This document shows positions 47,969 through 56,733 of a stretch of DNA of 64,000 bases, piece after piece. Origin of the DNA: Sporomusa silvacetica DSM 10669 (lineage in GTDB: Bacteria > Bacillota > Negativicutes > Sporomusales > Sporomusaceae); assembly GCF_002257705.1 (NCBI RefSeq), contig NZ_LSLK01000071.1, positions 1 to 64,000 of the forward strand, written 5' to 3'. The notes under the pieces are model-generated. The model was not told the origin of the DNA. It searched no databases and was given only the letters and a program-made list of their open reading frames with translations. A program made the position numbers and the translations under genes. Numbering within the stretch: the stretch's first letter is position 1; each line of letters begins with the position of its first letter.

Positions 47969-48795
47969 TGTCAACAGCACAACCGCTTCTTGAATTAAGG
48001 GGAGTCAATAAGCATTTTCACGGCGGTGGTATATTCAAGCAGGGGCGCAAGGTTCAGGCCATTAAACAGGTATCACTTTCTCTGGGAGCGAGAGAGTGTC
48101 TAGGTCTTGTCGGCGAAAGTGGTTCAGGCAAGAGTACTCTGGGCCGTATTATCCTGGGAATTGAAAAACCCGAGTCAGGAGAAGCGCTTTTTCAGGGTGT
48201 TAATCTATATGGTAAAGATAAAGCTGCCATACGGCAGGTACGGCGTGATCTTCAGGTGGTATTTCAGGACTGCTTTAGTTCGGTAAATCCCCGCATGACG
48301 GCAGGGGAAAGCATTACTGAGCCACTAAAAAATTATGCACGACTAAGCTACCTGGACCAACTGCGAACCGTGGGTAACCTATTAGAGTTGGTAGGGCTTA
48401 GGGCCGAGGATGCATGTAAGTACCCACACCAATTCAGTGGCGGACAGCTACAGCGGGTGTGTATTGCCAGAGCTATTTCCTTACGCCCTAAACTTATTGT
48501 CCTTGATGAAGCGGTCAGTAGTTTGGACATATTAGCCCAGTCGCAGATATTGGAGTTACTGTCTGATTTGCGGGAAGAACTGGACATGTCCTATATCTTC
48601 ATTTCGCATGACATTGCGGCAGTGGTTCAACTGTCTGACAGGCTTGTTGTCATGAGCTCAGGCGAGATTGTGGAGAGATTGGATAATATGGAGGAGTTTA
48701 ATTATCTTACCCATCCGGTATCTTTGGCTCTTTTGGCAGCTGTTTTACCAGCGCAACCAGAGAACCGTATTGCCAGCGATCATAGGGTATTCTAA
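47968..48795 (+). CDS. nikE: Nickel ABC importer ATPase 2
   Basis: 275 residues. Walker A GESGSGKST (about 49-57), signature FSGGQLQR, Walker B LIVLDEAVSSLD, switch SHDIA. It pairs with the NikD-type ATPase. The usual alanine/proline after DE is changed to Ala-Val, as in some NikE proteins. The GNAT gene follows after 18 bases. Confidence 0.88.
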   Translation: MSTAQPLLELRGVNKHFHGGGIFKQGRKVQAIKQVSLSLGARECLGLVGESGSGKSTLGRIILGIEKPESGEALFQGVNLYGKDKAAIRQVRRDLQVVFQDCFSSVNPRMTAGESITEPLKNYARLSYLDQLRTVGNLLELVGLRAEDACKYPHQFSGGQLQRVCIARAISLRPKLIVLDEAVSSLDILAQSQILELLSDLREELDMSYIFISHDIAAVVQLSDRLVVMSSGEIVERLDNMEEFNYLTHPVSLALLAAVLPAQPENRIASDHRVF

Positions 48796-48813
48796 AAAAG
48801 GAGAGGTTTCCGC

Positions 48814-49338
48814 ATGGAAATTAAACATAAAGATTGGACTATTCGTAGGATTACAGCAGGAGATATTGTACCAGCAATTGACTTCATCATTCCCATGTTG
48901 CATGAAGTGTACCCCAGTATTCCTGATGTAGCAGTACGATGGGACCTTGCTAACATGGAAGAAGCCTACGTTATATCCGATAACGCAGTCATGTTTGCTG
49001 CATTTGAAGGTAGGAACGGACAAGTTATTGGAACGGTCGCCATCAGACCTTATGATGACAGGATTGAGGCGGTTCGTGGTTGTTACGATGTGCCAGTAAC
49101 TGCCGAGTTGTCCCGCTGTTATGTGAATAACTCGCTACGTCGCCAAGGAATTGCCGGGCGGTTAGTGACAGCCATTCAAGACTATTGCCGCGATTATGGT
49201 TATAAGACTATTTGTTTGCATACCCATAGGTTTCTGCCAGGCGGTTTTCCGTTTTGGCTAAGTCAAGGCTATGGTATTCGAAATCAGAGTCAGGATGGAC
49301 TCGAGACCGTATATATGGATAAGGGGTTAACGCTGTGA
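48814..49338 (+). CDS. GNAT-family N-acetyltransferase
   Basis: 174 residues. The acetyl-CoA-binding motif A is RCYVNNSLRRQGIAGRL (about 103-119), and a C-terminal GFPFWLSQGYG resembles GNAT motif B. AGGAGAGG is upstream. Its acceptor is unknown. Being the last gene of the nickel operon, it may modify a metallophore or protect against a toxic chelator; this is only inferred from position. Confidence 0.78.
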   Translation: MEIKHKDWTIRRITAGDIVPAIDFIIPMLHEVYPSIPDVAVRWDLANMEEAYVISDNAVMFAAFEGRNGQVIGTVAIRPYDDRIEAVRGCYDVPVTAELSRCYVNNSLRRQGIAGRLVTAIQDYCRDYGYKTICLHTHRFLPGGFPFWLSQGYGIRNQSQDGLETVYMDKGLTL

Positions 49339-49440
49339 TGCATTACTTCCGTTGGTTCGCTTAATTCCGTTTACCACAATAGGATTGAGTGGACGCTGGA
49401 CAGAAGAATACAACTGATACGCTGCATAACATCTATATAA

Positions 49441-49625
49441 ACTTGCCGTTTATTTTCAAAAACATCACAAATAAACACTAAAGATATATAAGTTAAGTAG
49501 GCTATTTGTATCGGGTTTCGTTTTAGAGTTAATGTAGTTGTAAATAACATTGGCTTTGGCTTTACTTTGTTTCTTCGGTGTCCAGTTTAGCCAGAAATGC
49601 AGATAAAGTTTTTTCATGATAAATG
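49441..49625. pseudogene. Relic of a related element's left end with an integrase fragment
   Basis: 49441-49496 aligns with 23469-23524, including TTGCCGTTTATTTTCAAAA and AAATAAACACT (an inverse arm-type site). 49551-49625 aligns with two parts of the integrase gene, about 3072-3086 and 3648-3705, fused by a deletion of about 560 bp. The orientation is that of the intact gene. Confidence 0.75.
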
Positions 49626-49626
49626 G

Positions 49627-49651
49627 TGTCAATAACCCCGTCCCCTTGACA
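49627..49651. repeat. 25-bp dispersed repeat, copy 3
   Basis: Identical to 41951-41975. It lies exactly at the edge of the integrase relic. Confidence 0.8.
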
Positions 49652-49656
49652 TCCGC

Positions 49657-49833
49657 TTACTTAGCAAAAATTACTTTGTATAAGGCTAAAGCAACCCCGC
49701 CTACAGCTAAAACGATAACACCTACAGCCCCAGTCCTATTGTTATTTGTTTTTAACCACCGACCGTACGTATATGCATGGATCGCCGCTATACATGTGCC
49801 TGCGGCCAACAAATAATCCAATAAAGCCACCAC
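49657..49833 (-). CDS. Small two-TM protein at the end of the germination operon (GerD-subunit-like)
   Basis: Up to 58 residues from GTG 49833; a TTG four codons on has better spacing from AAAGGTGG. Two hydrophobic segments, LLAAGTCIAAIHAYTYG and VGVIVLAVGGVALALYKVIF, are joined by a polar loop. Some germinant-receptor operons encode such a fourth, small subunit. The gene lies 42 bases after the GerC-type gene on the same strand. Confidence 0.5.
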   Translation of the reverse strand: MVALLDYLLAAGTCIAAIHAYTYGRWLKTNNNRTGAVGVIVLAVGGVALALYKVIFAK

Positions 49834-49875
49834 CTTTTGTATTATCCTTAGCTTGCCAACTTCAACCGTTTCGTT

Positions 49876-51123
49876 CTATCGTCTGGGCGTTGTCCGCCAC
49901 ATTAAGCCGGTACGCCGAAGTTTGCACTTAACTTCCACCATAATATCCGCCTGCGGGAACTTTTCCGGCCAGGCATACTCTTCCCATTCTTCCAGTTTCT
50001 TAAATTTGCTGCGAAAATGGTAACCGAATCCGACGATATCGGTATCTTTTTCCTGGATTCGCGCCACTAGCAGGGTTAGTTCCTGTTTTGTTATCTGGGA
50101 AAGAGATTCCTCCAGCAATTCTTTGTATTCCGCCTGCTCATAGTTGATGCCACTTGGCAAGCTGGTTACCTCACCTTCTAAAAATACCGTAGCTTGAACT
50201 ACAGGTTTACCGTCAACAATGCTTGTTACAAAATCCGGTTTTTGACCCTGCCGCAGGTTAACATTGATTCTATGCTTTGGTGCCAGCGGATCTTCCACTG
50301 TTATATAGCTCCGTTTAAAATCTCCGGTCAGCATGGCCAGTGAACGTGTCTCGGTATTTGTCAACATGGCCACCATTTTTTCGCCACTAAATATGGCCGT
50401 ACCGAAAAATTCGACAGGATTACTACCAGAGCGCGGTATATCACCGACATAGTACTCTTCTGACTTTTCACCAGGTGCTTTGGTCTTTGCTGGTAGATTT
50501 TCCATGGTTTGCGGGTTAACAGCGACCATGGTCGCATAGGAAGTTCCATCAGCATCTTTTAATCTGAGGTAAAAATCATGCAATGTTGTCCTAAGGAAAT
50601 AGCTTGTTTCTGAACTTGTCTCCATCATTGTTTCAAAATAACGTGATGCCGAACCTGGAACACCGGGTTTGTTATTTTTAAAAAAACTCTTAGCTGTTCC
50701 CTTTGCCACAACAATATAATTTGTACCACGATACTCTCTAAACCTTGTCAATGGACCGATGATATCGCCAATCCCTTGCTTAGCCAATTCTTCTCCAATA
50801 ACCAAAATTTTAACATGAGTCAGAGTAGGATAAAAATAAGTTATTGAATTAAGGAAATTTCTCGATTCCGCCAACGACGGAGCGGTAAATGTCACTTCTG
50901 TGGTCATTTTTGTTTGGTCTCCACCTCCACCTCCGCCACCTTCACCAACAGTTACGGGGAGAGCTCCCACATAAGTAACGTCGATCAAACCTTCCTTAGC
51001 TGACTTATCTATGCCAATAGCCACAACATATGCTAGTTCGTCCGGTTCTCTTGCCGCATTGCATCCCCCACATACTATTACACAAATTCCCAGTAAAAAA
51101 GCGGCGATTACACGGCATTGCAT
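49876..51123 (-). CDS. Spore germinant receptor lipoprotein, GerC type
   Basis: 415 residues. Lipobox VCGGC (Cys about 21) follows a hydrophobic signal. Family marks are ELAYVVAIGIDKS, FTAPSLAESRNFLNS, HVKILVIGEELAKQG and the C-terminal KEDI-like region. A polyglycine run (EGGGGGGGD) lies at about 58-66. It is the lipoprotein subunit of the inner-membrane receptor complex. Its start overlaps the GerB gene by 16 bases. Confidence 0.93.
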   Translation of the reverse strand: MQCRVIAAFLLGICVIVCGGCNAAREPDELAYVVAIGIDKSAKEGLIDVTYVGALPVTVGEGGGGGGGDQTKMTTEVTFTAPSLAESRNFLNSITYFYPTLTHVKILVIGEELAKQGIGDIIGPLTRFREYRGTNYIVVAKGTAKSFFKNNKPGVPGSASRYFETMMETSSETSYFLRTTLHDFYLRLKDADGTSYATMVAVNPQTMENLPAKTKAPGEKSEEYYVGDIPRSGSNPVEFFGTAIFSGEKMVAMLTNTETRSLAMLTGDFKRSYITVEDPLAPKHRINVNLRQGQKPDFVTSIVDGKPVVQATVFLEGEVTSLPSGINYEQAEYKELLEESLSQITKQELTLLVARIQEKDTDIVGFGYHFRSKFKKLEEWEEYAWPEKFPQADIMVEVKCKLRRTGLMWRTTPRR

Positions 51124-52187
51124 TGCTTAACCCTCTTTCGTTTGAACCAAAATGCCACAAATAACATGGCCGGTACACCATATATCCCGGCACTGCTGAT
51201 ATAAAAATACATTTTCTCATAACCAATTACTGTTATTATATCTGGTGGTAACATGGCAATATTGGCAACTATGGCGGCCAACAGCGGGATTATTGGCCGG
51301 ACGGACGGTAAATCAAGTATTCGGGCAATTAGATAAACTGCAGTATACAGGCTTATCGCAAGAGCCAGCATACTGACAATAGCCCACAGGGCAATCATCA
51401 AAGCCTCGATTCGTTGCAGGTAACGATTCAAATAGATCAGGCGCGTCATTTCGAAAAATGGGAGAATCTTTTCCTGTCCCACATATACCCCAAAAACCAG
51501 TAGATAGACCTGCGAGTAGATTACTTTCATAAACAATGCGCCGCCTAACCCAAAATCCAGAGCCTGAGTGGCCGTTTTGGAACTTTGAAATTCGCGGGCA
51601 TATATAGCTAATACCACGGCACCAAAATTAATACCCGCCATGGTAAAGCCATGATAGGCCGCAAGTGTCAACCCATGGCCCTGCCATGGAACAAGCTGAG
51701 TAACGTTATAGTAAGGAATTAGTAAAATAATGACAAGCAACATAAATCCGACTAAAAAAGGTAACACCATATAAGCTACCCGTCCCACTACTTCAATACC
51801 AAACCAAATAAATACAGCAGTCCAGGCGATATACCAGATTGTTACCAGCGAAAATTCGGCAAGAGGCAGTGCCGTCAGCAGTGTATTTTCCGCAAATTCC
51901 CTTAATAGCAAAACAGTATTGCTCAAAAACAGCATAATAAAATATAGCGCCACAAGACAAGCTGCTGTTTTACCCAGCAGCCGGCGCGTTGCGTCAATTA
52001 GGTCTCCCCCTGTACGGCTAAGCACATATAGAAGCAGCCTGATCATAATCAGGGCTGCGCCAGAAGTAACAACGGCGCTAAGCCAGGCAATCTGGGCATC
52101 GTCAACCAGCCTACCGGCTAGTGTGGATAAAAATACCCGGGGAATTGTCACTGCAAAAACAAGGGCAATCCCTGCTGCAACCCCCAT
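51108..52187 (-). CDS. Spore germinant receptor permease-like subunit, GerB type
   Basis: About 359 residues, some ten TM segments, in the amino-acid-permease-like spore germination family. The start at 52187 is chosen for AGGGAGG with 6-base spacing; the longer frame overlaps the GerA gene. It probably forms the germinant-binding part. Motifs include TLAGRLVDDAQIAWLSAVV and the C-terminal short cytoplasmic tail KRKRV. Confidence 0.92.
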   Translation of the reverse strand: MGVAAGIALVFAVTIPRVFLSTLAGRLVDDAQIAWLSAVVTSGAALIMIRLLLYVLSRTGGDLIDATRRLLGKTAACLVALYFIMLFLSNTVLLLREFAENTLLTALPLAEFSLVTIWYIAWTAVFIWFGIEVVGRVAYMVLPFLVGFMLLVIILLIPYYNVTQLVPWQGHGLTLAAYHGFTMAGINFGAVVLAIYAREFQSSKTATQALDFGLGGALFMKVIYSQVYLLVFGVYVGQEKILPFFEMTRLIYLNRYLQRIEALMIALWAIVSMLALAISLYTAVYLIARILDLPSVRPIIPLLAAIVANIAMLPPDIITVIGYEKMYFYISSAGIYGVPAMLFVAFWFKRKRVKQCNAV

Positions 52188-52204
52188 ATTTCCTCCCTGA
52201 TAGC

Positions 52205-54088
52205 TCAGTTTGTTTCGCCTCCGTTCTGCGTTTGCTTTCTCCATACCCGGCTTATATGTGGCTGCCGGCGTCTCACTTTCGGATTAAGGGCGTCTGGTCG
52301 CAGTTCCTGACGGTCAACCGCACCTCTGATAATGACATCCAGTCCAGCTCCGGATTTTGGCACAACAGGGCTAAGATAAGGCATTCCATAGGATTTCATA
52401 TTGGATAAAACCGCCAGCATAATCAATGTCCCTGTAGCAATGCCTACAAGACCCATTACTGATGAAAGCAGCATAAGTGCTAAACTGGCTAAACGAATGG
52501 CGGCACTCAGCCGAAAGTCCGGTATTGTATAAGAAGCCACCCCGGTGGCAGCAACCACAATGACCATGATCGGGCTCACAATTTTAGCCGATACTGCAGC
52601 CTGCCCCAGAATGATACCGCCAACAATACCAATAGTCGGCCCTAGGAAACCGGGAATGCGGAGTCCACCTTCCCGAATAAGTTCGAACGCCACTCCCAAT
52701 AGCAACATCTCCAGGACTGTCGGAAATGGCACCTGTAATCGGGCCGACGTTATCGCCAATAGCATTTCTGTTGGGATAGCCTCCTGATGAAAAGTACTTA
52801 TCGCCAGAAAAAGTGCCGGTAGAAATAAGGCTATCCCCACCCCTGTCCAGCGAATTAGGCGTATAAGGCTGCTATAAGGGTGAAGCAAGGCGAAGTCTTC
52901 CGGTGAATGCAGGAGCGAAAATAAAGATACCGGCATAACCAATGAAAATGGACTACTGTCCAGAAATATGGCCACCCGCCCTTCATTAAGACTGCTAGCT
53001 ACCCTGTCAGGTCGTTCAGTATTTAATGCGGTTGGTAAAGGTAGGTTCGGGTGATCGCCAATAAACTGCTCCAAAATACCGATATCAGTAATATAATCAG
53101 TCTCGACACCCTTGATCCGCCGCTTGATTTCATTCACCAGCTCAGGGTTGGCAATTGACTCCAGGTACATGACCATACACGCTGTTTTACTCTTGATTCC
53201 CACAGATAGCTTTTCTGCAACCAAGTCACTGCTGTTAAACAACGACCTGACCAAAGCGATATTTACCCCCAAAACTTCACCAAACCCGGTTTGAGAACCG
53301 CGAATAGTCTGCTCAAAGATCGGCCGATCGACACTACGATGCTCCCAGCCTTTGCCCTCAATCAAAATGGCAGCCGCTTCCCCTTCAATAAAAAGCGCAG
53401 CGTCACCGCTATTTACCGCATCCTGTATATCCAAAAAAGTTACTGTCGACGTGGTTTTGCTGCTAGGTAAATATTGAGCCACTAAACTATTGAGCACGCC
53501 GCTGTCTGGCAGGCCAGACGCAGAACGGCTGTACAACATCAACGGCTTAAGTATCAGATGATTTACCGTCTTACTGTCACACAAACCATCAATATAAATG
53601 ATCATTGCTTGTAAAACCGGCTCGACAGGAATACTAAACTTACGGATAACAAGATCGGCATTGTACGGCAGCCTATAGATCTGGCTGATTATCTTTTCGT
53701 TTTCTTCCAGGCTGGCGCTGACCGCCAGCTTAGCCGGCTGAGTCTCCGCACCATCATATGCAAGTAACAACGGGTTAACTTCTGACTGTTGTTTTTCCAG
53801 CGATAAACATAGCCTTTTTAGGGTTAAGGCAGCTTTCTCTATTTGAACCGACTTTATTGTCTGCGCAGTCTCTTCCATGGCCTTAGACAAACGTCTGGCA
53901 TAACTTATAAGCTTAGTAAGCTCTGCCAGGCTTTCTCTAACCCCCGACATCTGTCCGGAAAAAGCTTGGTCCTCGTCTTTCTTTGGTTCTTGTAATACAA
54001 ATCGAGTTGCCTCTTGAGGAGGCCGATATACAACCAACTGCTTGATTTGGTTAACTATTTTCGTAACAAAGTTATTTGATGCATTCAT
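52205..54088 (-). CDS. Spore germinant receptor subunit, GerA type
   Basis: About 627 residues from ATG 54088, 8 bases after GGGGAA. The large N-terminal hydrophilic domain, GerA signature segments (KTACMVMYLESIANPELVNEIKRR split as MVMYLESIAN and VNEIKRRI), EGRVAIFLDSSPF, and the C-terminal TM domain with VGIATGTLIMLAVLSN are seen. Operon order A-B-C is canonical. The gene shows that the host makes spores. A promoter for the forespore sigma factor was not found with certainty. Confidence 0.93.
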   Translation of the reverse strand: MNASNNFVTKIVNQIKQLVVYRPPQEATRFVLQEPKKDEDQAFSGQMSGVRESLAELTKLISYARRLSKAMEETAQTIKSVQIEKAALTLKRLCLSLEKQQSEVNPLLLAYDGAETQPAKLAVSASLEENEKIISQIYRLPYNADLVIRKFSIPVEPVLQAMIIYIDGLCDSKTVNHLILKPLMLYSRSASGLPDSGVLNSLVAQYLPSSKTTSTVTFLDIQDAVNSGDAALFIEGEAAAILIEGKGWEHRSVDRPIFEQTIRGSQTGFGEVLGVNIALVRSLFNSSDLVAEKLSVGIKSKTACMVMYLESIANPELVNEIKRRIKGVETDYITDIGILEQFIGDHPNLPLPTALNTERPDRVASSLNEGRVAIFLDSSPFSLVMPVSLFSLLHSPEDFALLHPYSSLIRLIRWTGVGIALFLPALFLAISTFHQEAIPTEMLLAITSARLQVPFPTVLEMLLLGVAFELIREGGLRIPGFLGPTIGIVGGIILGQAAVSAKIVSPIMVIVVAATGVASYTIPDFRLSAAIRLASLALMLLSSVMGLVGIATGTLIMLAVLSNMKSYGMPYLSPVVPKSGAGLDVIIRGAVDRQELRPDALNPKVRRRQPHISRVWRKQTQNGGETN

Positions 54089-54189
54089 GGTGACTATTCC
54101 CCTGCAGACCGTATTCAAGATAGTATTCGTCAATTTCTACAATAATATTACAAATATAGGTTTGCCTACTATTATTGAGGAAAAATAAC

Positions 54190-54232
54190 AAAATTAAAAG
54201 AAGCATAAGCAGCCAAATGACAGTTATGCTTC
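54190..54232 (-). terminator. Intrinsic terminator of the M20 hydrolase transcript (reverse strand)
   Basis: GAAGCATAA/TTATGCTTC with a 15-base loop, followed by TTTTAATTTT in the reverse direction. Confidence 0.82.
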
Positions 54233-54310
54233 CTAGGAAGATCCTGATGGTAAAACAATCTTAAACACGATTATTGTACATTTAAATCCAGTAAAAGCTC
54301 ATTTTCAGTA

Positions 54311-55555
54311 TCACAAGCCCTCCCTGTTTGAAGCTAACTCCTTTAGGGTACCATCCAATATCTGCACAGCCTTTTCTATAGCTTCCCAATCGGACTCCTC
54401 TGCAGGAGCATGGCTAATACCTCCTATACTAGGCACAAAAATCATACCTGCAGGTATATGTTGGGCAAATATCATTGCGTCATGTCCTGCCCAACTGGGC
54501 ATTTTTTTGTAGGTTATTCCCAACTGTTTCCCTATATTGCAAATAGAATGGATTACTTTATCATCCATAGGGATTGGTGGTACTTGATTTTCTTTTACTA
54601 TATCTACATTTACCTTATAATCCCTCTGAATTTCTTCCAATTTCCATATGATTTCTTTTCGAACTCCTTCAAGCCTGGCGACATCTTCGGACCGAATTTC
54701 AATAGTCAGCCTAACCTCTCCCGGAACCACGTTTTCAGCATTAGGCCAAACATCCAGTTTGCCAACAGTAGCAACATAACTTCCCTTTGCTACCAAAGCT
54801 TGGTTATATATATAAGATATGAGAGAAGCAGCTGCAACTAAAGCATCCTGACGAAGATCCATGGAAGTCGTGCCGGCATGATTGGCTTTTCCACGTATGT
54901 TCACGACAATCCGGCTGATACCGACAATAGCAGACACTACGCCGACTGCAATACCCTCTTGTTCAAGTTTTCCTCCTTGTTCCACATGAAGTTCAATAAA
55001 GCAAAAGTCTTTCTGAACAAAGGATTCCTTACTAAATGGCTTTTCTCCCAATCCCAGCTCTTTGAGAAATCCTAAAAGCGAGTGACCGGAAGCATCGACA
55101 AAACTTGCGGGACTTTTCTCGCTAAATTCACCAAGCATTGCCCGACTGCCAAAACAAACCATTCCAAACCGTGTTCCTTCTTCTTCGATAAAGGCAATCA
55201 CCTTTACGGTTCTTAATGGACGCCAGTTTTGCTTATGCCAACTACGTACACATTCCACAGCAGCAATTATACCCAAGGCCCCATCAAAAGCTCCGCCGTT
55301 CAGCACAGTATCAAGATGTGAACCGCTGACAACAGCAAGCAGAGATTGGTCGCGCCCTGCATAGGTTCCAATTAAATTGCCAATCGAATCGATTTCAACG
55401 TTCATACCTGCCGTTTCCATATAGGATCTAATCAATACCTGTGCCTGCCTAAATTCAGGAGAAAAAGATAACCGGGTAATTCCGCCTTCTTCATTTTGAC
55501 CAATAACTTTTAATTTTTTGAAAGATTTCTGAATTTGTGTTAAATCAATGCTCAT
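54311..55555 (-). CDS. M20-family amidohydrolase (N-carbamoyl-L-amino-acid / allantoate type)
   Basis: 414 residues, Zn-dependent hydantoinase/carbamoylase family. Metal and catalytic motifs: SGSHLDTVLNGGAFDGALG (about 77-95), IEEEGTRFG (about 122-130), FIELHVEQGG (about 185-194), the dimerisation-domain KANHAGTTSMDLRQDA, and AGHDAM near the C terminus. It hydrolyses a carbamoyl or ureido group to an amine, CO2 and ammonia. The gene sits downstream of the IclR gene on the same strand, so probably with it. The ATC-hydrolase-family protein encoded divergently could make its substrate. Confidence 0.88.
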   Translation of the reverse strand: MSIDLTQIQKSFKKLKVIGQNEEGGITRLSFSPEFRQAQVLIRSYMETAGMNVEIDSIGNLIGTYAGRDQSLLAVVSGSHLDTVLNGGAFDGALGIIAAVECVRSWHKQNWRPLRTVKVIAFIEEEGTRFGMVCFGSRAMLGEFSEKSPASFVDASGHSLLGFLKELGLGEKPFSKESFVQKDFCFIELHVEQGGKLEQEGIAVGVVSAIVGISRIVVNIRGKANHAGTTSMDLRQDALVAAASLISYIYNQALVAKGSYVATVGKLDVWPNAENVVPGEVRLTIEIRSEDVARLEGVRKEIIWKLEEIQRDYKVNVDIVKENQVPPIPMDDKVIHSICNIGKQLGITYKKMPSWAGHDAMIFAQHIPAGMIFVPSIGGISHAPAEESDWEAIEKAVQILDGTLKELASNREGL

Positions 55556-55619
55556 TCTAACCTCACTTATACCAAGTAAATCCTCTAGATTGGTTGATGG
55601 AGTAATGATATAAGAAAAA

Positions 55620-56390
55620 TCATTTTAAAAAGTTATTTGATATTTCATTTGCAATTTCTTTAAGATCAGAAAGTAAACTATCTTTAATATTTATAAGGTT
55701 ATTGACAAAAAGAGTTGCACTAACTGTTGCGATTAATTGATTGCTTTGATTCAATATAGGTACGGCCATACTACTGACACCAAGTTCAAATTCTTCAATT
55801 TCAGAAGCATATTTGTTTTTGCGTATTTCATCAAGATTTTTTATTAAAGCCTCTTCAGACATAATCGTATGAGGTGTATATTTTTTGAATTCGAAGTTTT
55901 TTATTGACAACTTATTATTGTCATAAAGGTTGTAGAGTATAAGTAGTTTTCCCGAAGATGTAGCATATAAGGGCAAAGATGAATATTCAGATAAAATGAT
56001 TGTATAGGCTGTATTGCTTGGATAAGCGCAGTATATAGAATAAATTTGATGCTGATTGACTAGTTGTAAGCTTGCAGTAACATGATATTTTTCGGCAACA
56101 TTATCTACATAGGATTTTGCAGAAGTGATATAACTTTCTACTTGTTTTTGTATAATATTGGCTTTGCCAATAAAATAAAATCCTAAGCTATATAAATTAT
56201 TTATTTTGTCATGTATCAATAATCCATTGACTGTTAATGTATTAATAAGACCACGTGTCGTATTGATATTTAATTTTACCCGTTGACTGATATCATTTAA
56301 AGATAAATGATGTGAAGTATCATTGAAACAATTTAATATATCTATGGATCTTTGAACTGATTGAATTATTTTTATAGACTGATTTAACAT
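55620..56390 (-). CDS. IclR-family transcriptional regulator
   Basis: 256 residues. N-terminal winged helix (SVQRSIDILNCF, HHLSLNDISQRVKLNINTTRGLINTL; about 9-50) and C-terminal effector-binding domain with the GKLLILYN and EEFELGVSSMAVPI features (about 170-205). The start at 56390 is taken because GGGGAGGT precedes it. Divergent from the Liv-type operon, so probably its regulator. Confidence 0.9.
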   Translation of the reverse strand: MLNQSIKIIQSVQRSIDILNCFNDTSHHLSLNDISQRVKLNINTTRGLINTLTVNGLLIHDKINNLYSLGFYFIGKANIIQKQVESYITSAKSYVDNVAEKYHVTASLQLVNQHQIYSIYCAYPSNTAYTIILSEYSSLPLYATSSGKLLILYNLYDNNKLSIKNFEFKKYTPHTIMSEEALIKNLDEIRKNKYASEIEEFELGVSSMAVPILNQSNQLIATVSATLFVNNLINIKDSLLSDLKEIANEISNNFLK

Positions 56391-56569
56391 AAAAATACCT
56401 CCCCATAAGAATAAAGCGAATATTACACAGATTATAGCTTGAATAATGTAAAAAATACACAATAAATTTCTAAAAGTCTATTGTATCGACTGTAGAAAAA
56501 GAATCCGCTTTTTCCACAGGAATTTTCAAGATCGCTACCGTTTGCCGCGTTAAAGAAGTAAAATATTTA

Positions 56570-56598
56570 TTGACAAATATAATGTAGCATGGTATAAC
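56570..56598 (+). promoter_or_regulatory. Promoter of the Liv-type operon
   Basis: TTGACA (56570-56575), 17-bp spacer, TATAAC (56593-56598). AATGTAG (56581) and CTACATT (56631) form an inverted pair astride it that may be an IclR-type operator. A 135-base leader follows. Confidence 0.75.
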
Positions 56599-56733
56599 AA
56601 ACTTGTCAAACGATATTACAGACAAAAAAACTACATTGTCGTCAAAGATCTTAAGGGGGTGGCTATATTAAATACCAGCAAATACTAGTTATAACAATGG
56701 ATACAGAAAAAAATTAGTGGAGGAAATGTTGCT

